This document shows, in pieces, positions 22,973 to 32,532 of a DNA stretch of 64,000 nucleotides. Source of the stretch: Rhodococcus_G sp042879035 (GTDB lineage Bacteria > Actinomycetota > Actinomycetes > Mycobacteriales > Mycobacteriaceae); the NCBI RefSeq assembly GCF_042879035.1, contig NZ_JBIAOU010000007.1:186001-250000 (forward strand), given 5' to 3'. The notes beneath the pieces are model-generated. The model did no database searches. It saw only the letters and a program-made list of their open reading frames with translations, and was not told where the DNA came from. How positions within the stretch are numbered: position 1 is the first letter of the stretch; every line of letters begins with the position of its first letter. A program made the translations under genes and the position numbers.

Positions 22973-25093
22973 TCAGCGACGAACCACGTCGACGTTGATG
23001 CCGGTGAGCTGCGACTGGTTGCTCAGCGGGTCGTAGCCGTCCGCGCCGGTGGGCGCGAGCCGGTTCACGTTCACGCCGGGGTGACGCCGGGCCACGTCGA
23101 GTCCACGCGCCGTCCCCTGACCCCAGCCGTGGGTCATCGCCACGACACCCGGCCGGAGTGCATCGTCGTACACCAGCACGGCGTCGACCTCCCCGTACCG
23201 GTTACGCACCGTGACGTCGTCGCCCTCGACGAGGCCGCGGCCGCGCGCGTCGTCCGGATTCATCCACAGCGGATTGCCCTGGTGGACGCCCTGTTTGAAC
23301 ACCGGGAGGTTGTGCAGCCAACTGTTGACCATGAAGTTGGTGCGGCGCGTGATCAGCTTCAGTTGGCGGTCGGGCTCCCCGGCGAGGTCCTCGAAGATGC
23401 GTTCCGCGGTGTCGTAGGCCAAAGTGAAAAGCGAGGGACAGCAGTCGATCAACCCGTCGTCGTGCTGGACCGCGATGTCGAAGACGTCGGACGGCACGGC
23501 CTCCGGCAGCACCGCCGTCTGGCACGGCAGCGCCCGCAACGCCTCGATACTCAGCCCCGACTCCCCCAGCGCCGCGTCGACGGCGGCGAACGGATTCGGC
23601 GCCGGATCGTCGAGCAGGGACGGGACGCCCATCTCCTGCTGGATGCGCGACAGGATCCACCAGTCGTCGCGCCGCTCCCCCATCGCCGGGACGACGGCCG
23701 GCGTGTACTGCACGTAGGGCTCCATCGCGACGCCCATCGTGTTCAGGAAGTTCACGTCCTCGCGTTCGAGCCAGTCCGTCGCGGGCAGAACGTAGTCCGC
23801 GATCTCACCGGTGACGGTGCGGTACAGGTCGACGGTCACGATCAGTTCCAGCGACTGCAGCGCCCGACGCAACCGGTCGTCGCCGCCGACGGACAGCAGC
23901 GGGTTGCCCGACACCACGATCAGTGCGCGGATGGGATCGTCCGGGTTCTCGATGAACTCCGGGAGCAGCGCCGCCGGCAGATCGCCGCTGACGGTGCGCA
24001 TCCGACCGAGCGGCCCGTCGAAGAACGGGTCCTCCCGCTTGCGTTTCGAGTGCTGCACGACGTCGGCGACGCCGCGGGAGTAGATGTTGCCGCCGCGGCG
24101 GCCGAGGTTGCCGGAGAACAGGCTGACCATGGTGAGCATCCAGTAGGCCAGCGCGCCCTGACGGCCCTGGTTCACGCCGGTGGCCATGTAGATGCTCGCG
24201 CTCGGCGCCGCGCAGAAGTCGTCCGCCACCCGGCGAATCGCGTCGACCGGGACGCCGACGACCCCGGCGACCCGCCCGGGGGGATAACGCCGGACGAAGT
24301 CGAGCAGCCCGTCGACGCCCCGTGCGCGCCGTTCGACCGCGGCCCGGTCGTACCCGATCCGGAAGGCGATCTCGTGCAGGACCGCGGCGAGGAAGTAGAA
24401 GTCGGTGTCGGGCTTGATCATCAGCACCTCACCGGTCTCCGGCGAGGACGACTCGATGCGCCGCGGGTTGACGAACAGCACGGTCCCGCCGCGCTTGCGG
24501 ATCGCGCGGATCTTCGCCATCGGATCCGAGATGTGGATCAGCGTCATGTGGGAGACCTGCGGATTGCTGCCGAGGCACAGGAAGTAGTCGGTGTGCAGCA
24601 GATCGGGGATCGGGTGCGCCATCGACGCCCCGTAGATCGCCTCGCTGGCAGCGTATTTGGCGGAGGTGTCCTGGGTGCCCGCGCTGAACCGCATACGGGT
24701 GTCGAAGCCGCGGGCGATCGTGGCGGCGTTCGCGTAGTAGGCGCCGTTGAAGGCGGACGGGTTGCCCTGGTAGACGGCGAGGGCGTTCCGGCCGTGACGC
24801 CTGCGGATGTCGGCGAGGCGCGCGGCGATGTCGCGGGCGGCGGCGTCCCACTCGACCGGCTCGAATACGCCCCGCTCCTCGGTGCGCGGATTGCGGCGCC
24901 TCAGCGGCCGATCGAGCCGGTCCGGATCGCGGTGGACCTGCAGGTAGTGCACACCCTTGTGGCAGGAGAACCCCCTGTGCACCGGGTGGTCCCGGTCGGG
25001 TTGCAGCCGGAGAACCCGGTCGCCGTCGACCTCCGCGACCAGGCCGCATCCAGGCTCGCAGATGCGGCAGAAGGTGTGGACGCGGCGCGTCAC
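22973..25093 (-). CDS. Molybdopterin oxidoreductase (DMSO-reductase superfamily), paralogue 1, 706 aa
   Basis: The N-terminus carries a [4Fe-4S] site C9-x2-C12-x3-C16...C44, followed by MopB Rossmann-like domains (YFLCLGSNPQVSHMTLIHIS, ALIVVSGNPLL) and a C-terminal cofactor-binding barrel (NPDDARGRGLVEGDDVTVRN, MTHGWGQG). At the region that supplies the molybdenum/tungsten protein ligand it reads MRFSAGTQDTSAK, without the Cys or selenocysteine of formate or nitrate enzymes; Ser, Thr or Asp are alternatives. No Tat signal is visible, so it is probably cytoplasmic. A GTG at 25,093 overlaps the reductase gene upstream (GTGA). The substrate is unknown. It is the last gene of a six-gene operon. 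Confidence 0.88.
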   Translation of the reverse strand: MTRRVHTFCRICEPGCGLVAEVDGDRVLRLQPDRDHPVHRGFSCHKGVHYLQVHRDPDRLDRPLRRRNPRTEERGVFEPVEWDAAARDIAARLADIRRRHGRNALAVYQGNPSAFNGAYYANAATIARGFDTRMRFSAGTQDTSAKYAASEAIYGASMAHPIPDLLHTDYFLCLGSNPQVSHMTLIHISDPMAKIRAIRKRGGTVLFVNPRRIESSSPETGEVLMIKPDTDFYFLAAVLHEIAFRIGYDRAAVERRARGVDGLLDFVRRYPPGRVAGVVGVPVDAIRRVADDFCAAPSASIYMATGVNQGRQGALAYWMLTMVSLFSGNLGRRGGNIYSRGVADVVQHSKRKREDPFFDGPLGRMRTVSGDLPAALLPEFIENPDDPIRALIVVSGNPLLSVGGDDRLRRALQSLELIVTVDLYRTVTGEIADYVLPATDWLEREDVNFLNTMGVAMEPYVQYTPAVVPAMGERRDDWWILSRIQQEMGVPSLLDDPAPNPFAAVDAALGESGLSIEALRALPCQTAVLPEAVPSDVFDIAVQHDDGLIDCCPSLFTLAYDTAERIFEDLAGEPDRQLKLITRRTNFMVNSWLHNLPVFKQGVHQGNPLWMNPDDARGRGLVEGDDVTVRNRYGEVDAVLVYDDALRPGVVAMTHGWGQGTARGLDVARRHPGVNVNRLAPTGADGYDPLSNQSQLTGINVDVVRR

Positions 25094-26709
25094 CGGCCCG
25101 CCCGGGCAGTCGTCGCGACGTCGAGTGCTGTTGCCGGACGGACGATCTTGACCCGCGGTCGGCCGACCGCGCGGCCCTGCTCGCGCTCGAAGCGGTCGAT
25201 CGCGCGCCAGTCCGCGCCACCGAGCGAATCGGGCCGGCGGGCGCGCACCAACGCCGTCAACTCGGACGCGGACGCGGACGGCTCGGTGAGCCGACCCGCA
25301 CGGTGGTCGTCGAGCAGGTTCTCGACGGTCTCGGCGGCGCAGTACCGGTTGGTGCCGATCACCCCGGTCGCGCCGCGCTTGATCCAGCCCGCGACGTAGT
25401 GGCCGGTGACGGGGTTCCCGGTGTCCGGCTCCACGACCCGGCCCGCGACGTTGGCGACGGTGCCGGAGTCGTCGTCGAACGGCAGGCCCGTGATCGGCAG
25501 CCCGCGGTAGCCGACGGCACGCAGGACCAGCCCGCACTCGATGAGGTCGCCGTCGCCCACCTGCACCGCCTCGGTCCGGTCCGATCCGAGCACCTCCCTC
25601 GGGGTGGCGCCGAATCGCAGAACGATCCGCTTGTTGCCCGGGTTCGGCGTCCGGCGGGAGTACTCCGCGAGAATCCTCAACTTGGCCGGGGCGTCCGGGC
25701 CCGCCGTCAGGGGTCCGTCGACGAGGACGTCGATGCCGGGCAGCGAGCCGAGCGCGAGCAGTTCCGGCGTGGTGCACGCCGCATGCTCGGGACCACGCCG
25801 CCCGAGGACCACCACCTCCTCGATCCGGCTGTCGGCGAGGGCGGCGAGCGCGTGATCGGCGATGTCGGTGCGGCGCAGGGACTCCGGGTCCGAGACCAGG
25901 ATGCGCGCGACGTCGAGCGCGACGTTGCCGGTGCCGACCACCACCGCGCGCGTCGCGGTCAGGTCGAAGGTGCGGTCGGCGTGGTCGGGGTGACCGTTGT
26001 ACCAGGCCACGAACTCCCGCGCGGCGTGGCTGCCCGCCAGCTCCTCTCCGGGGATGCCGAGACGCCTGTCCCCGGACGCGCCCGACGCGTGGATCACCGC
26101 GTGGTGGTGGGCCGACAGCTCGTCGATCGTGACGTCCCGCCCGACCTCGACACCGAGGTGAAAGGTGAAGCCGTCCCGCCGCGCCGTGCGGTCGAAAACC
26201 CGGTCCACCGTCTTCGTGTGCCAGTGGTCCGGCGCGACACCGAACCGGACGAGTCCGCCCGCGACGGGCAGCTTCTCGAACATGGTGATCTCGGCGGCGA
26301 CGTCACGGCGGGCGAGCAGTGCCTCGGCGGCGTAGAACGCGGACGGTCCGGAGCCGACGATCGCCACCCGCAGCGGCGGCGGGTCCGCGACGCCCGCGGT
26401 GGCGACGGCGAGCGGCAGCGGCTGGACGTGCGCACCGGCCGCCGCGGAACGCGGATTCCGTTGGAAGTACTCGGCGTTGATGTCGCGGTACCGCTCGATG
26501 TCGGGGACGACGGCGTCGCCGGGGACGATCGCGTCCACCGGGCACACGTCGGAGCAGGCACCGCAGTCGATGCAGGCACCCGGATCGATGTACAGCATCT
26601 CGGTGCGCGCGTACTCGCGTTCGGCGGGAGTCGGATGGATGCAGTCGACCGGGCAGACCGCGACACAGGTCGCGTCGTTGCAGCAGTTCTGGGTGACGAC
26701 GTACGCCAT
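25090..26709 (-). CDS. Ferredoxin fused to ferredoxin-NADP+ reductase (FprB-like), 539 aa
   Basis: Residues 1-60 form a 7Fe/8Fe-type ferredoxin domain with cysteines at 9, 15, 19 and 23 and a second set C46-x2-C49-x2-C52-x3-C56-P. From about residue 110 follows an adrenodoxin-reductase-like flavoprotein with an FAD loop GSGPSAFYAAEAL and an NADP loop GTGNVALDVARIL. The enzyme moves electrons between NADP(H) and iron-sulfur partners. It overlaps molybdopterin paralogue 1 by GTGA and joins paralogue 2 by TGATG, so it is very probably the dedicated electron exchanger for these enzymes. The ATG at 26,709 starts the ferredoxin domain exactly. Confidence 0.93.
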   Translation of the reverse strand: MAYVVTQNCCNDATCVAVCPVDCIHPTPAEREYARTEMLYIDPGACIDCGACSDVCPVDAIVPGDAVVPDIERYRDINAEYFQRNPRSAAAGAHVQPLPLAVATAGVADPPPLRVAIVGSGPSAFYAAEALLARRDVAAEITMFEKLPVAGGLVRFGVAPDHWHTKTVDRVFDRTARRDGFTFHLGVEVGRDVTIDELSAHHHAVIHASGASGDRRLGIPGEELAGSHAAREFVAWYNGHPDHADRTFDLTATRAVVVGTGNVALDVARILVSDPESLRRTDIADHALAALADSRIEEVVVLGRRGPEHAACTTPELLALGSLPGIDVLVDGPLTAGPDAPAKLRILAEYSRRTPNPGNKRIVLRFGATPREVLGSDRTEAVQVGDGDLIECGLVLRAVGYRGLPITGLPFDDDSGTVANVAGRVVEPDTGNPVTGHYVAGWIKRGATGVIGTNRYCAAETVENLLDDHRAGRLTEPSASASELTALVRARRPDSLGGADWRAIDRFEREQGRAVGRPRVKIVRPATALDVATTARAGR

Positions 26710-28949
26710 CAGGGATGCTCCTCGCTCGTGCGCGTCACGGTGACCGCGACGCCGTTGAAGATCGGGGACGCCGTGAGCGCCTCGAGGTCGGTGGTGTCGT
26801 CGACCAGCGCGTTGTAGTTGCTGCCCGGGACCGACGCCGACCGGGAGGTCCGCAGGCCGGGCCCGTCGTGCCCCCACCCGTGCGGCATGCTCACCACGCC
26901 GGAACGCAGCGCGTCGTCGATCCGCAGTTCGGCCGACACCGTCGTGACGCGAGACGCCACCGCCACCCGGTCACCGTCGACGAGGCCGCGCTCCGCGGCG
27001 TCGTGCGGGCCCATCAGCAGGGCGGACTGACCGCCGTCCGGCTGCGGCAACGCGTTGTGCAGCCACGAGTTCATGCCGCGCCGCTGACGGCGGTTGATCA
27101 GCAACAGATCCGGCGGCGTCCTCGTCAGGCTCGATCGTAGTCGCGGCAGATCCGCGGTGATCATCTCCGGAACGAGGTCGATCCGCCCGTCCGGGGTGCG
27201 CAGCACCTCCGGCAGGCGCGGCTCGAGCGGTCCGTGGTCGATGCCGTCCGGGTTGTCCTCGAGCACCGCGAGAGTCAGCCCGCCGGGGTCGAGACCGAAA
27301 CGGTCCCCGTACGGTCCGCTGCGCAGCCGCAGGTCCAGCAGCCGCTCGGGGCCGCGGCGGCCCGCGGTCGCCTCCGCGGCCCGCTCCGGTTCGCAGCCGG
27401 CGAGCTTCGCGGCCCGCCGGGCGGCGACGGCGGCCACCTCGTCGTCGAGTTCTTCGACGGCCCGGTGCGGGGTGCCCTTCGCGATTGCCGCCAGCCTCAA
27501 CAGGATCTGCCACTCGGCGAGTTCGCCGTCGGCGAGGCCCTGCAGCGGCCGGGTGTAGCGGGCGACGTTCCGGATCTGGAAGTGCGACAACGTCACGTCG
27601 TGGTGACCACGGGTGGTGACCGGCGGCGGCGGGAGGATCACGTCCGCGTGCCGGGTGGTCTCGTTGACGTAACAGTCCACCGACACCATGAACTCGAGCG
27701 CGCCGAGTGCCTCCTCTATCGCGCCGCTGTTGGGCAGGGACCGTGCGGGGTTCCCCGCGAGGGTGATCAGCGCGCGGGTCCGGCCCGGGCCGGGCGTGAG
27801 GATCTCCTCGGCGAAGCACACCGCGGGGAGCTCCCCCATCGCCTCCGGCAGCCCCCGCACCCGCGACCGCCACCGGTCGAACATCAGCGTCGGGGGTCGG
27901 GTCACCGGCCAGGTGTTCTGCCCACCCGCCGCCGGCAGCGAGAACATCGCGCCACCGGGACGGTCCAGGTTGCCGGTGACGATCGTCAGCACCTCGACGA
28001 GCCAGTTCGCGAGGGTGCCGAATTCCTGCATGCACGTCCCGATCCGCGAATGCGCCACCGCCGCGGACGCTCCCGCGAAGCCGCGGGCGACGGTCCGGAT
28101 CAGGGCGGCGTCGATGCCGCACGCCTCCGCTACCGCATCCGGGGTGAACTCACGCGCCAGCGCCAACACCTCGTCCAGGCCGTCGACGACGTCCGGCACC
28201 CGATCCGGCCGGGCCAGGCCCTCCGCGGCGATCACCGAGAGCACGCCGAGCAGGAACAGCGCGTCGGTGCCGGGGCGGATCGGCACGTGCAGGTCCGCGA
28301 CCTCGGCGGTGCGGGTGCGCACCGGATCGACGACGACGAGGGTGCCGCCCCGCTCCCGCAGTGCCTGCAGCCGGTGGTGCATGCCGGGCGCGGTGACGGT
28401 GCTGCCGTTGGAGACCATCGGATTCGAGCCGAGGATCAGCAGGTGGTCGGTGCGGTCGAGGTCGGGCAGGCTCAATCCCAGCCCGGTGCCGTAGAGCAGC
28501 ATGTGGGCGAGGTTCTTCGGCCAGGTGTCGACGCTCGCCGGGGAGTAGACGTTCCGGGTGCCGACGGCGCCGATCAGCTCGCCGAGGTAGAAGGTCGCGT
28601 CCAGGTGGTGGGCGGCGGGGTTGCCGTGGTAGACCGCGCAACTGCCCGGATCTCCGACGACGAACTCCGGTAGCCGGCGCTCGATCTCGGCGAACGCCTC
28701 GTCCCACGTGGCCTCGCGGAAGCCCCCGCCGGGGGTCCGCAGCAGCGGCGTCCGGATCCGGTCCGGATCGCCCTCGATACGCCCGAGACCGAGCCCCTTC
28801 GCACAGCTGTGCCCGGCGCTCATCACGTCGTCCGGGTTCGGCGCGACCCGCACGATGGAACGACCGTCGAGCTCGAGAAGCAGCCCGCAGGCCGATTCGC
28901 AGAGCGGGCAGATGCGGTGCCCGGTGACGGTTTCGGTGGCGGTGGTCAC
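26709..28949 (-). CDS. Molybdopterin oxidoreductase (DMSO-reductase superfamily), paralogue 2, 746 aa
   Basis: It has the [4Fe-4S] cysteines C14-x2-C17-x3-C21...C49, MopB domain markers (LLILGSNPMVSNGS, ALITLAGNPARSLPNSG) and a C-terminal barrel with GPHDAAERGLVDGDRVAVAS and SMPHGWGHDGPG. The metal-ligand region reads NVYSPASVDTWPKN, again with no Cys. The sequence differs clearly from paralogues 1 and 3, so the three are old paralogues and not recent copies. A GTG at 28,949 overlaps paralogue 3 by GTGA. No signal peptide is visible. Whether it hydroxylates, dehydroxylates or reduces its substrate cannot be read from sequence. Confidence 0.88.
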   Translation of the reverse strand: MTTATETVTGHRICPLCESACGLLLELDGRSIVRVAPNPDDVMSAGHSCAKGLGLGRIEGDPDRIRTPLLRTPGGGFREATWDEAFAEIERRLPEFVVGDPGSCAVYHGNPAAHHLDATFYLGELIGAVGTRNVYSPASVDTWPKNLAHMLLYGTGLGLSLPDLDRTDHLLILGSNPMVSNGSTVTAPGMHHRLQALRERGGTLVVVDPVRTRTAEVADLHVPIRPGTDALFLLGVLSVIAAEGLARPDRVPDVVDGLDEVLALAREFTPDAVAEACGIDAALIRTVARGFAGASAAVAHSRIGTCMQEFGTLANWLVEVLTIVTGNLDRPGGAMFSLPAAGGQNTWPVTRPPTLMFDRWRSRVRGLPEAMGELPAVCFAEEILTPGPGRTRALITLAGNPARSLPNSGAIEEALGALEFMVSVDCYVNETTRHADVILPPPPVTTRGHHDVTLSHFQIRNVARYTRPLQGLADGELAEWQILLRLAAIAKGTPHRAVEELDDEVAAVAARRAAKLAGCEPERAAEATAGRRGPERLLDLRLRSGPYGDRFGLDPGGLTLAVLEDNPDGIDHGPLEPRLPEVLRTPDGRIDLVPEMITADLPRLRSSLTRTPPDLLLINRRQRRGMNSWLHNALPQPDGGQSALLMGPHDAAERGLVDGDRVAVASRVTTVSAELRIDDALRSGVVSMPHGWGHDGPGLRTSRSASVPGSNYNALVDDTTDLEALTASPIFNGVAVTVTRTSEEHP

Positions 28950-31069
28950 GCGTCCTCCTCGGGTGCGGGCTCGACGGCGACGGGGACGGCGGTCATCGTC
29001 GGCATGGCGTTGATCGACTGCACTCCGTCGCCGGTGCCGGTCAGTGCGTTCACGTTCACCCCGACGCGGTCGCGGGGGTCGGCGCTGCCGAAGCAGTGCG
29101 TCATCGACACGGTGCCCCGGGCGAGGGTGCGGTCCGCCCGCGCGGTCGCGCGCAGCCGCCCGGACGCCGACCGCACGGTCACCTGCTGCCCGTCGGAGAT
29201 CCCGAGGGCGACGAGGTCGTCGGGATGCAGGCTCGCCGGGTTCGTGCCGCCCGGCACCAACCCGGGCACACGGGTTCCGGTGGAGTTCACGGCCTCGCGG
29301 ATCCGGCGCACCGTCAGACGCAGCGGAAACCGCGGCAGGACAGCCGTGTCCGTCAGCGCCGCACGCAGTTCGGCACGCACATCGGCGGGCATCAGTTCCA
29401 GGCGGTGGCCGGCTCCCTCGACTGTCGCGGGACCCACCACGGCGCCCGTGTCACCGGCGAGACGGCCGTGCGGGGCGGCGACGAGGTCGGTGAACGGGAC
29501 GCGTCCCCGCTCCGTCATCATCGCCAGCATCTGCTCGGACGTCGGCGGCATGGCGGGATCGAGGATGCGGCCGGCGAACTTGACCGGCTGCCCGGACGAG
29601 GCGGCGAGGTCGAGGAAGAACCGCCAGTCGTCGACGACACCGGGCGGCGGCTCGATCACCGCGGGGGTGAACTGCGCGAACGGGCGCGGGAAGAACGGCT
29701 CCATGATCGCGGTGTGGTCGGCACGTTCGTACATCGTGGTCGGGGCGATCACGTAGTGCGCGAGACGGGCGGTGTCCGACATGCGGGGGTCGACGCACAC
29801 CAGCAGGTCGAGGGAGCGCAACGCGCGCAACGCCTTCGCGCGTTCCGGCAGGGCAGCGGCCGGGTTGCCGCCCGAGACGATCAGCGCCCGCACCCGGTCG
29901 GGGCCCGGTTCGAGGATCTCGTCGGCGAGGACGCCGGACGGCAGTTCGCCGCGCAGCGCCCGCACCCCGGTGCGGCTGCGGAATCCGTGCTCGTAGGCCC
30001 GGGACGGCGGGGCGACCTCCGCCCGCGCGGGGACGTGCCGGGTCAGGACGGCGCGGTCGTCGGCCCGCTCCCCCTCGCGCAGGTACCGGCCGCACACCAC
30101 GTTCAGCGCGGCGACGAGATGCTCCGCGAGGTTCGAGTGCGGGCCCATGCACAGCCCGGTCCCGCTGGTCGCCATCCCCCGGTCGCCACTCGCGAACACC
30201 CGTGCCGCGGCGCGGACCCGGTAGGCGGGTACGTCGCAGATCCGCTGCACGACAGTGGGAGTCACGACCGCGACCGCGTCGGCGAGCGCGTCGAGGTCGG
30301 CGGCGTACCGACGGCAGAAGTCGGCGTCGTGGAGGTTCTCGGCGAGGACGACGTGGAGCAGGCCGGCGAGCAGCACCGCGTCGGTGCCCGGACGCGGCGC
30401 CAGGTGGACGTCCGCCAGGGCCGTGGTCTCGGTGCGCCTCGGGTCGACGACGATCAGCCGCAGCCCACGCTCACGGGCCGCGCGCAGGGTGACGGACGGA
30501 TTCTGGACCACCGCGCCGTCGCCGTCGCCGCCGTTTCCGGAGACGACCGGGTTGGTGCCCGCCAGCAGCCACACGTCCGCGTCCTCGAACCGCTGCCTGC
30601 CCCCGAGGTAGGTGCCCATCCGTTCGGCGACAACCCATTTCGCGGACTGGTCGATCGTCATCGTGGAGAACAGCTTGTGGGAGCCGGTGCCCGTGAACCA
30701 GGCGCGTGCCATCGGAGGTGTGAGCGCGGCAAAGTTCTGCTGCGTGCCCATGAACAGCGCGACCGCGTCCGGTCCGTGCCGGTCCACGACGGCGCGCAGC
30801 CGGTCCGCGATCTCGGCGACAGCCCGCGCCACCGGCACCGGCTCGTGGGAGCCGGTGCCGGTGCGCCGCAGCGAGGTGGTCAACCGGTCCGGGCCCTGCG
30901 CGAGGTCGCCGCCACGGCGGCCCTTCGGGCAGGTGTACCCGCCGGAGATCGGGTGCCGGGCATCGCCGAGCACCCGGGCGATCCGTCCGTCCTCGACGTC
31001 GAGCAGGACCCCGCAGGAGGAGGCGCACAGCCGGCAGAAGGACGTGCGGCGGGACGTGACGGATCGCAT
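28946..31069 (-). CDS. Molybdopterin oxidoreductase (DMSO-reductase superfamily), paralogue 3, 707 aa
   Basis: The Fe-S motif is C12-x2-C15-x3-C19...C47, followed by VWLLAGTNPVVSGNG, RALIVSGGNPAAALPE and a C-terminal barrel with LHPDDLVALGISDGQQVTVR and VSMTHCFGSAD. The metal-ligand region KLFSTMTIDQSAKW lacks Cys, like the other two. The start at 31,069 opens directly into the Fe-S motif, so the protein is cytoplasmic unless carried by a partner. It follows the MFS gene by four bases and overlaps paralogue 2. All three paralogues share one ferredoxin/NADP reductase gene in the same operon. Confidence 0.88.
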   Translation of the reverse strand: MRSVTSRRTSFCRLCASSCGVLLDVEDGRIARVLGDARHPISGGYTCPKGRRGGDLAQGPDRLTTSLRRTGTGSHEPVPVARAVAEIADRLRAVVDRHGPDAVALFMGTQQNFAALTPPMARAWFTGTGSHKLFSTMTIDQSAKWVVAERMGTYLGGRQRFEDADVWLLAGTNPVVSGNGGDGDGAVVQNPSVTLRAARERGLRLIVVDPRRTETTALADVHLAPRPGTDAVLLAGLLHVVLAENLHDADFCRRYAADLDALADAVAVVTPTVVQRICDVPAYRVRAAARVFASGDRGMATSGTGLCMGPHSNLAEHLVAALNVVCGRYLREGERADDRAVLTRHVPARAEVAPPSRAYEHGFRSRTGVRALRGELPSGVLADEILEPGPDRVRALIVSGGNPAAALPERAKALRALRSLDLLVCVDPRMSDTARLAHYVIAPTTMYERADHTAIMEPFFPRPFAQFTPAVIEPPPGVVDDWRFFLDLAASSGQPVKFAGRILDPAMPPTSEQMLAMMTERGRVPFTDLVAAPHGRLAGDTGAVVGPATVEGAGHRLELMPADVRAELRAALTDTAVLPRFPLRLTVRRIREAVNSTGTRVPGLVPGGTNPASLHPDDLVALGISDGQQVTVRSASGRLRATARADRTLARGTVSMTHCFGSADPRDRVGVNVNALTGTGDGVQSINAMPTMTAVPVAVEPAPEEDA

Positions 31070-31073
31070 CGGC

Positions 31074-32489
31074 TCAGTGCGTCTCGACGACCACGGCCGC
31101 CCCGGTGTCCGCCCCAGCCACGGATCGTGCGCGGAGTCGTTCCCGCACGAACAGGACCCCGAGCGTGAGCACCGCGAGTGCCGTGGGCAGGACCATGAGC
31201 AGGAAGATCGTCCGGGCGTCCATCCCGGCCGCGATCAGTGCCGCGCCCACTGTCGGGCCGACGATCGATCCGATGCGGCCGATGCCCATGGCCCAGCCGA
31301 TCCCGGTCGAGCGGGCGGCGACGGGGTAGATCGACGCGGCGATCGCGATGATTCCGGCGGAGCTGCCCGAGATGCCGAATCCGACGATGCAGATCGTGAT
31401 CAGCAGCAGGGTCGAGCTGCCGAGGGACATCGCGACCGCACCGATGAACAGGGCACCGATCGTGTAGCCGCCCATCACCACGGCGTACGCGGCACGCGAT
31501 CCGCCGGTGCGGCCCCACGCGGCCGCGACCTTGTCGGTGATGCGTCCCACGGACAGCGCACCGGCCATGCCGCCGAGGTTGAACAGCGCCGCCGCCAGGA
31601 TCGCGTTGGACGCGCTCTGTCCGGCCTGGCTGAACAGCGACGGCATCCAGCCGAACAGGAAGTAGATCACCAGGAAGTTGACGACGAACACCACCCACAG
31701 CAGCACCGTGTCGACGCCGCGGCCCTCCGCGAAGAGCTCGCGCACCGGAGACTTCGTCACCGCGACCGAGTCCTGGGTGAAACGGACCGAGCCGGTCAGG
31801 TCCTCCCCCGGCGCGATCGCGGAGAAGATCCGTGCGACGCCCTCGTGGTCCCCGCGCGCCGCGAGGAACTTTCCGGATTCCGGCAGCCACTTCCAGGCGA
31901 AGGCCGTGACCACCAGCGGGAGAACGCCGCCGGCAAGGAAGATCGACTCCCACCCGTACGCGGGGATCAGTTGCGCGGCAGCGAGTCCGCCGAGGAAGCC
32001 ACCGAGGGACATGCCCGCGACGACGATGGTGACCAGGGTGGAACGGCTGCGCGCGGGGCTGTACTCGCTGGTCAGCGCGATCAGGTTCGGGGTGACGCCG
32101 CCGAGACCGATGCCGGCGAGAACCCGCAGGACGATGAGCACACCCATCGACGGCGCGAACGCCGACGCGAGCGTGAACACCGAGAACACCACGGTGCACA
32201 GCAGGATCACCCGGCGCCGGCCCCACCGGTCGGCGACGGGACCGAACAGCAGGCTGCCCACGACCATGGCGCCGCTGCTGAGCGCCAGCAGCAACCCGAA
32301 CGAGGCCTTGGACAGTCCCCAGTCCGCGGACAGCGCGGGGATCGCGAATCCGATCAGCTGGGCGTCCATGCCGTCGAGAATCGCGAGCGCCAGACACAGG
32401 GCGATGGCGCGTTTCTGGAGGGCCGACACCGGTGCGGTGTCGATGAGGTGGGAGATGTTGACTTCACGAGTTGGGGCCACGACGTGCAT
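31074..32489 (-). CDS. MFS transporter, aromatic acid:H+ symporter (AAHS, PcaK/BenK-like), 471 aa
   Basis: This twelve-helix permease has the AAHS hallmark ILDGMDAQLIGFAIPAL in helix 1, GPVADRWGRRR in loop 2-3, and the GRITDK-type repeat between helices 8 and 9. Relatives take up benzoate, 4-hydroxybenzoate, protocatechuate or other cyclic acids with a proton, so this is the best clue that the island's substrate is a cyclic or aromatic carboxylic acid. The ATG at 32,489 has GAGAGG very close to it; a GTG three codons later has better spacing and is an alternative. It lies between an acyl-CoA synthetase gene (43-base gap) and molybdopterin paralogue 3. Confidence 0.88.
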   Translation of the reverse strand: MHVVAPTREVNISHLIDTAPVSALQKRAIALCLALAILDGMDAQLIGFAIPALSADWGLSKASFGLLLALSSGAMVVGSLLFGPVADRWGRRRVILLCTVVFSVFTLASAFAPSMGVLIVLRVLAGIGLGGVTPNLIALTSEYSPARSRSTLVTIVVAGMSLGGFLGGLAAAQLIPAYGWESIFLAGGVLPLVVTAFAWKWLPESGKFLAARGDHEGVARIFSAIAPGEDLTGSVRFTQDSVAVTKSPVRELFAEGRGVDTVLLWVVFVVNFLVIYFLFGWMPSLFSQAGQSASNAILAAALFNLGGMAGALSVGRITDKVAAAWGRTGGSRAAYAVVMGGYTIGALFIGAVAMSLGSSTLLLITICIVGFGISGSSAGIIAIAASIYPVAARSTGIGWAMGIGRIGSIVGPTVGAALIAAGMDARTIFLLMVLPTALAVLTLGVLFVRERLRARSVAGADTGAAVVVETH

Positions 32490-32532
32490 TCCTCTCGGGA
32501 GGGGGAACTGCAGTGGATGACGACTGGGGCAG

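Noticed and set aside
23081..25399. A 772-codon plus-strand open frame opposite molybdopterin paralogue 1
   Set aside because: It is antisense to two conserved enzymes and is rich in Asp/Arg/Val repeats without any fold signature.
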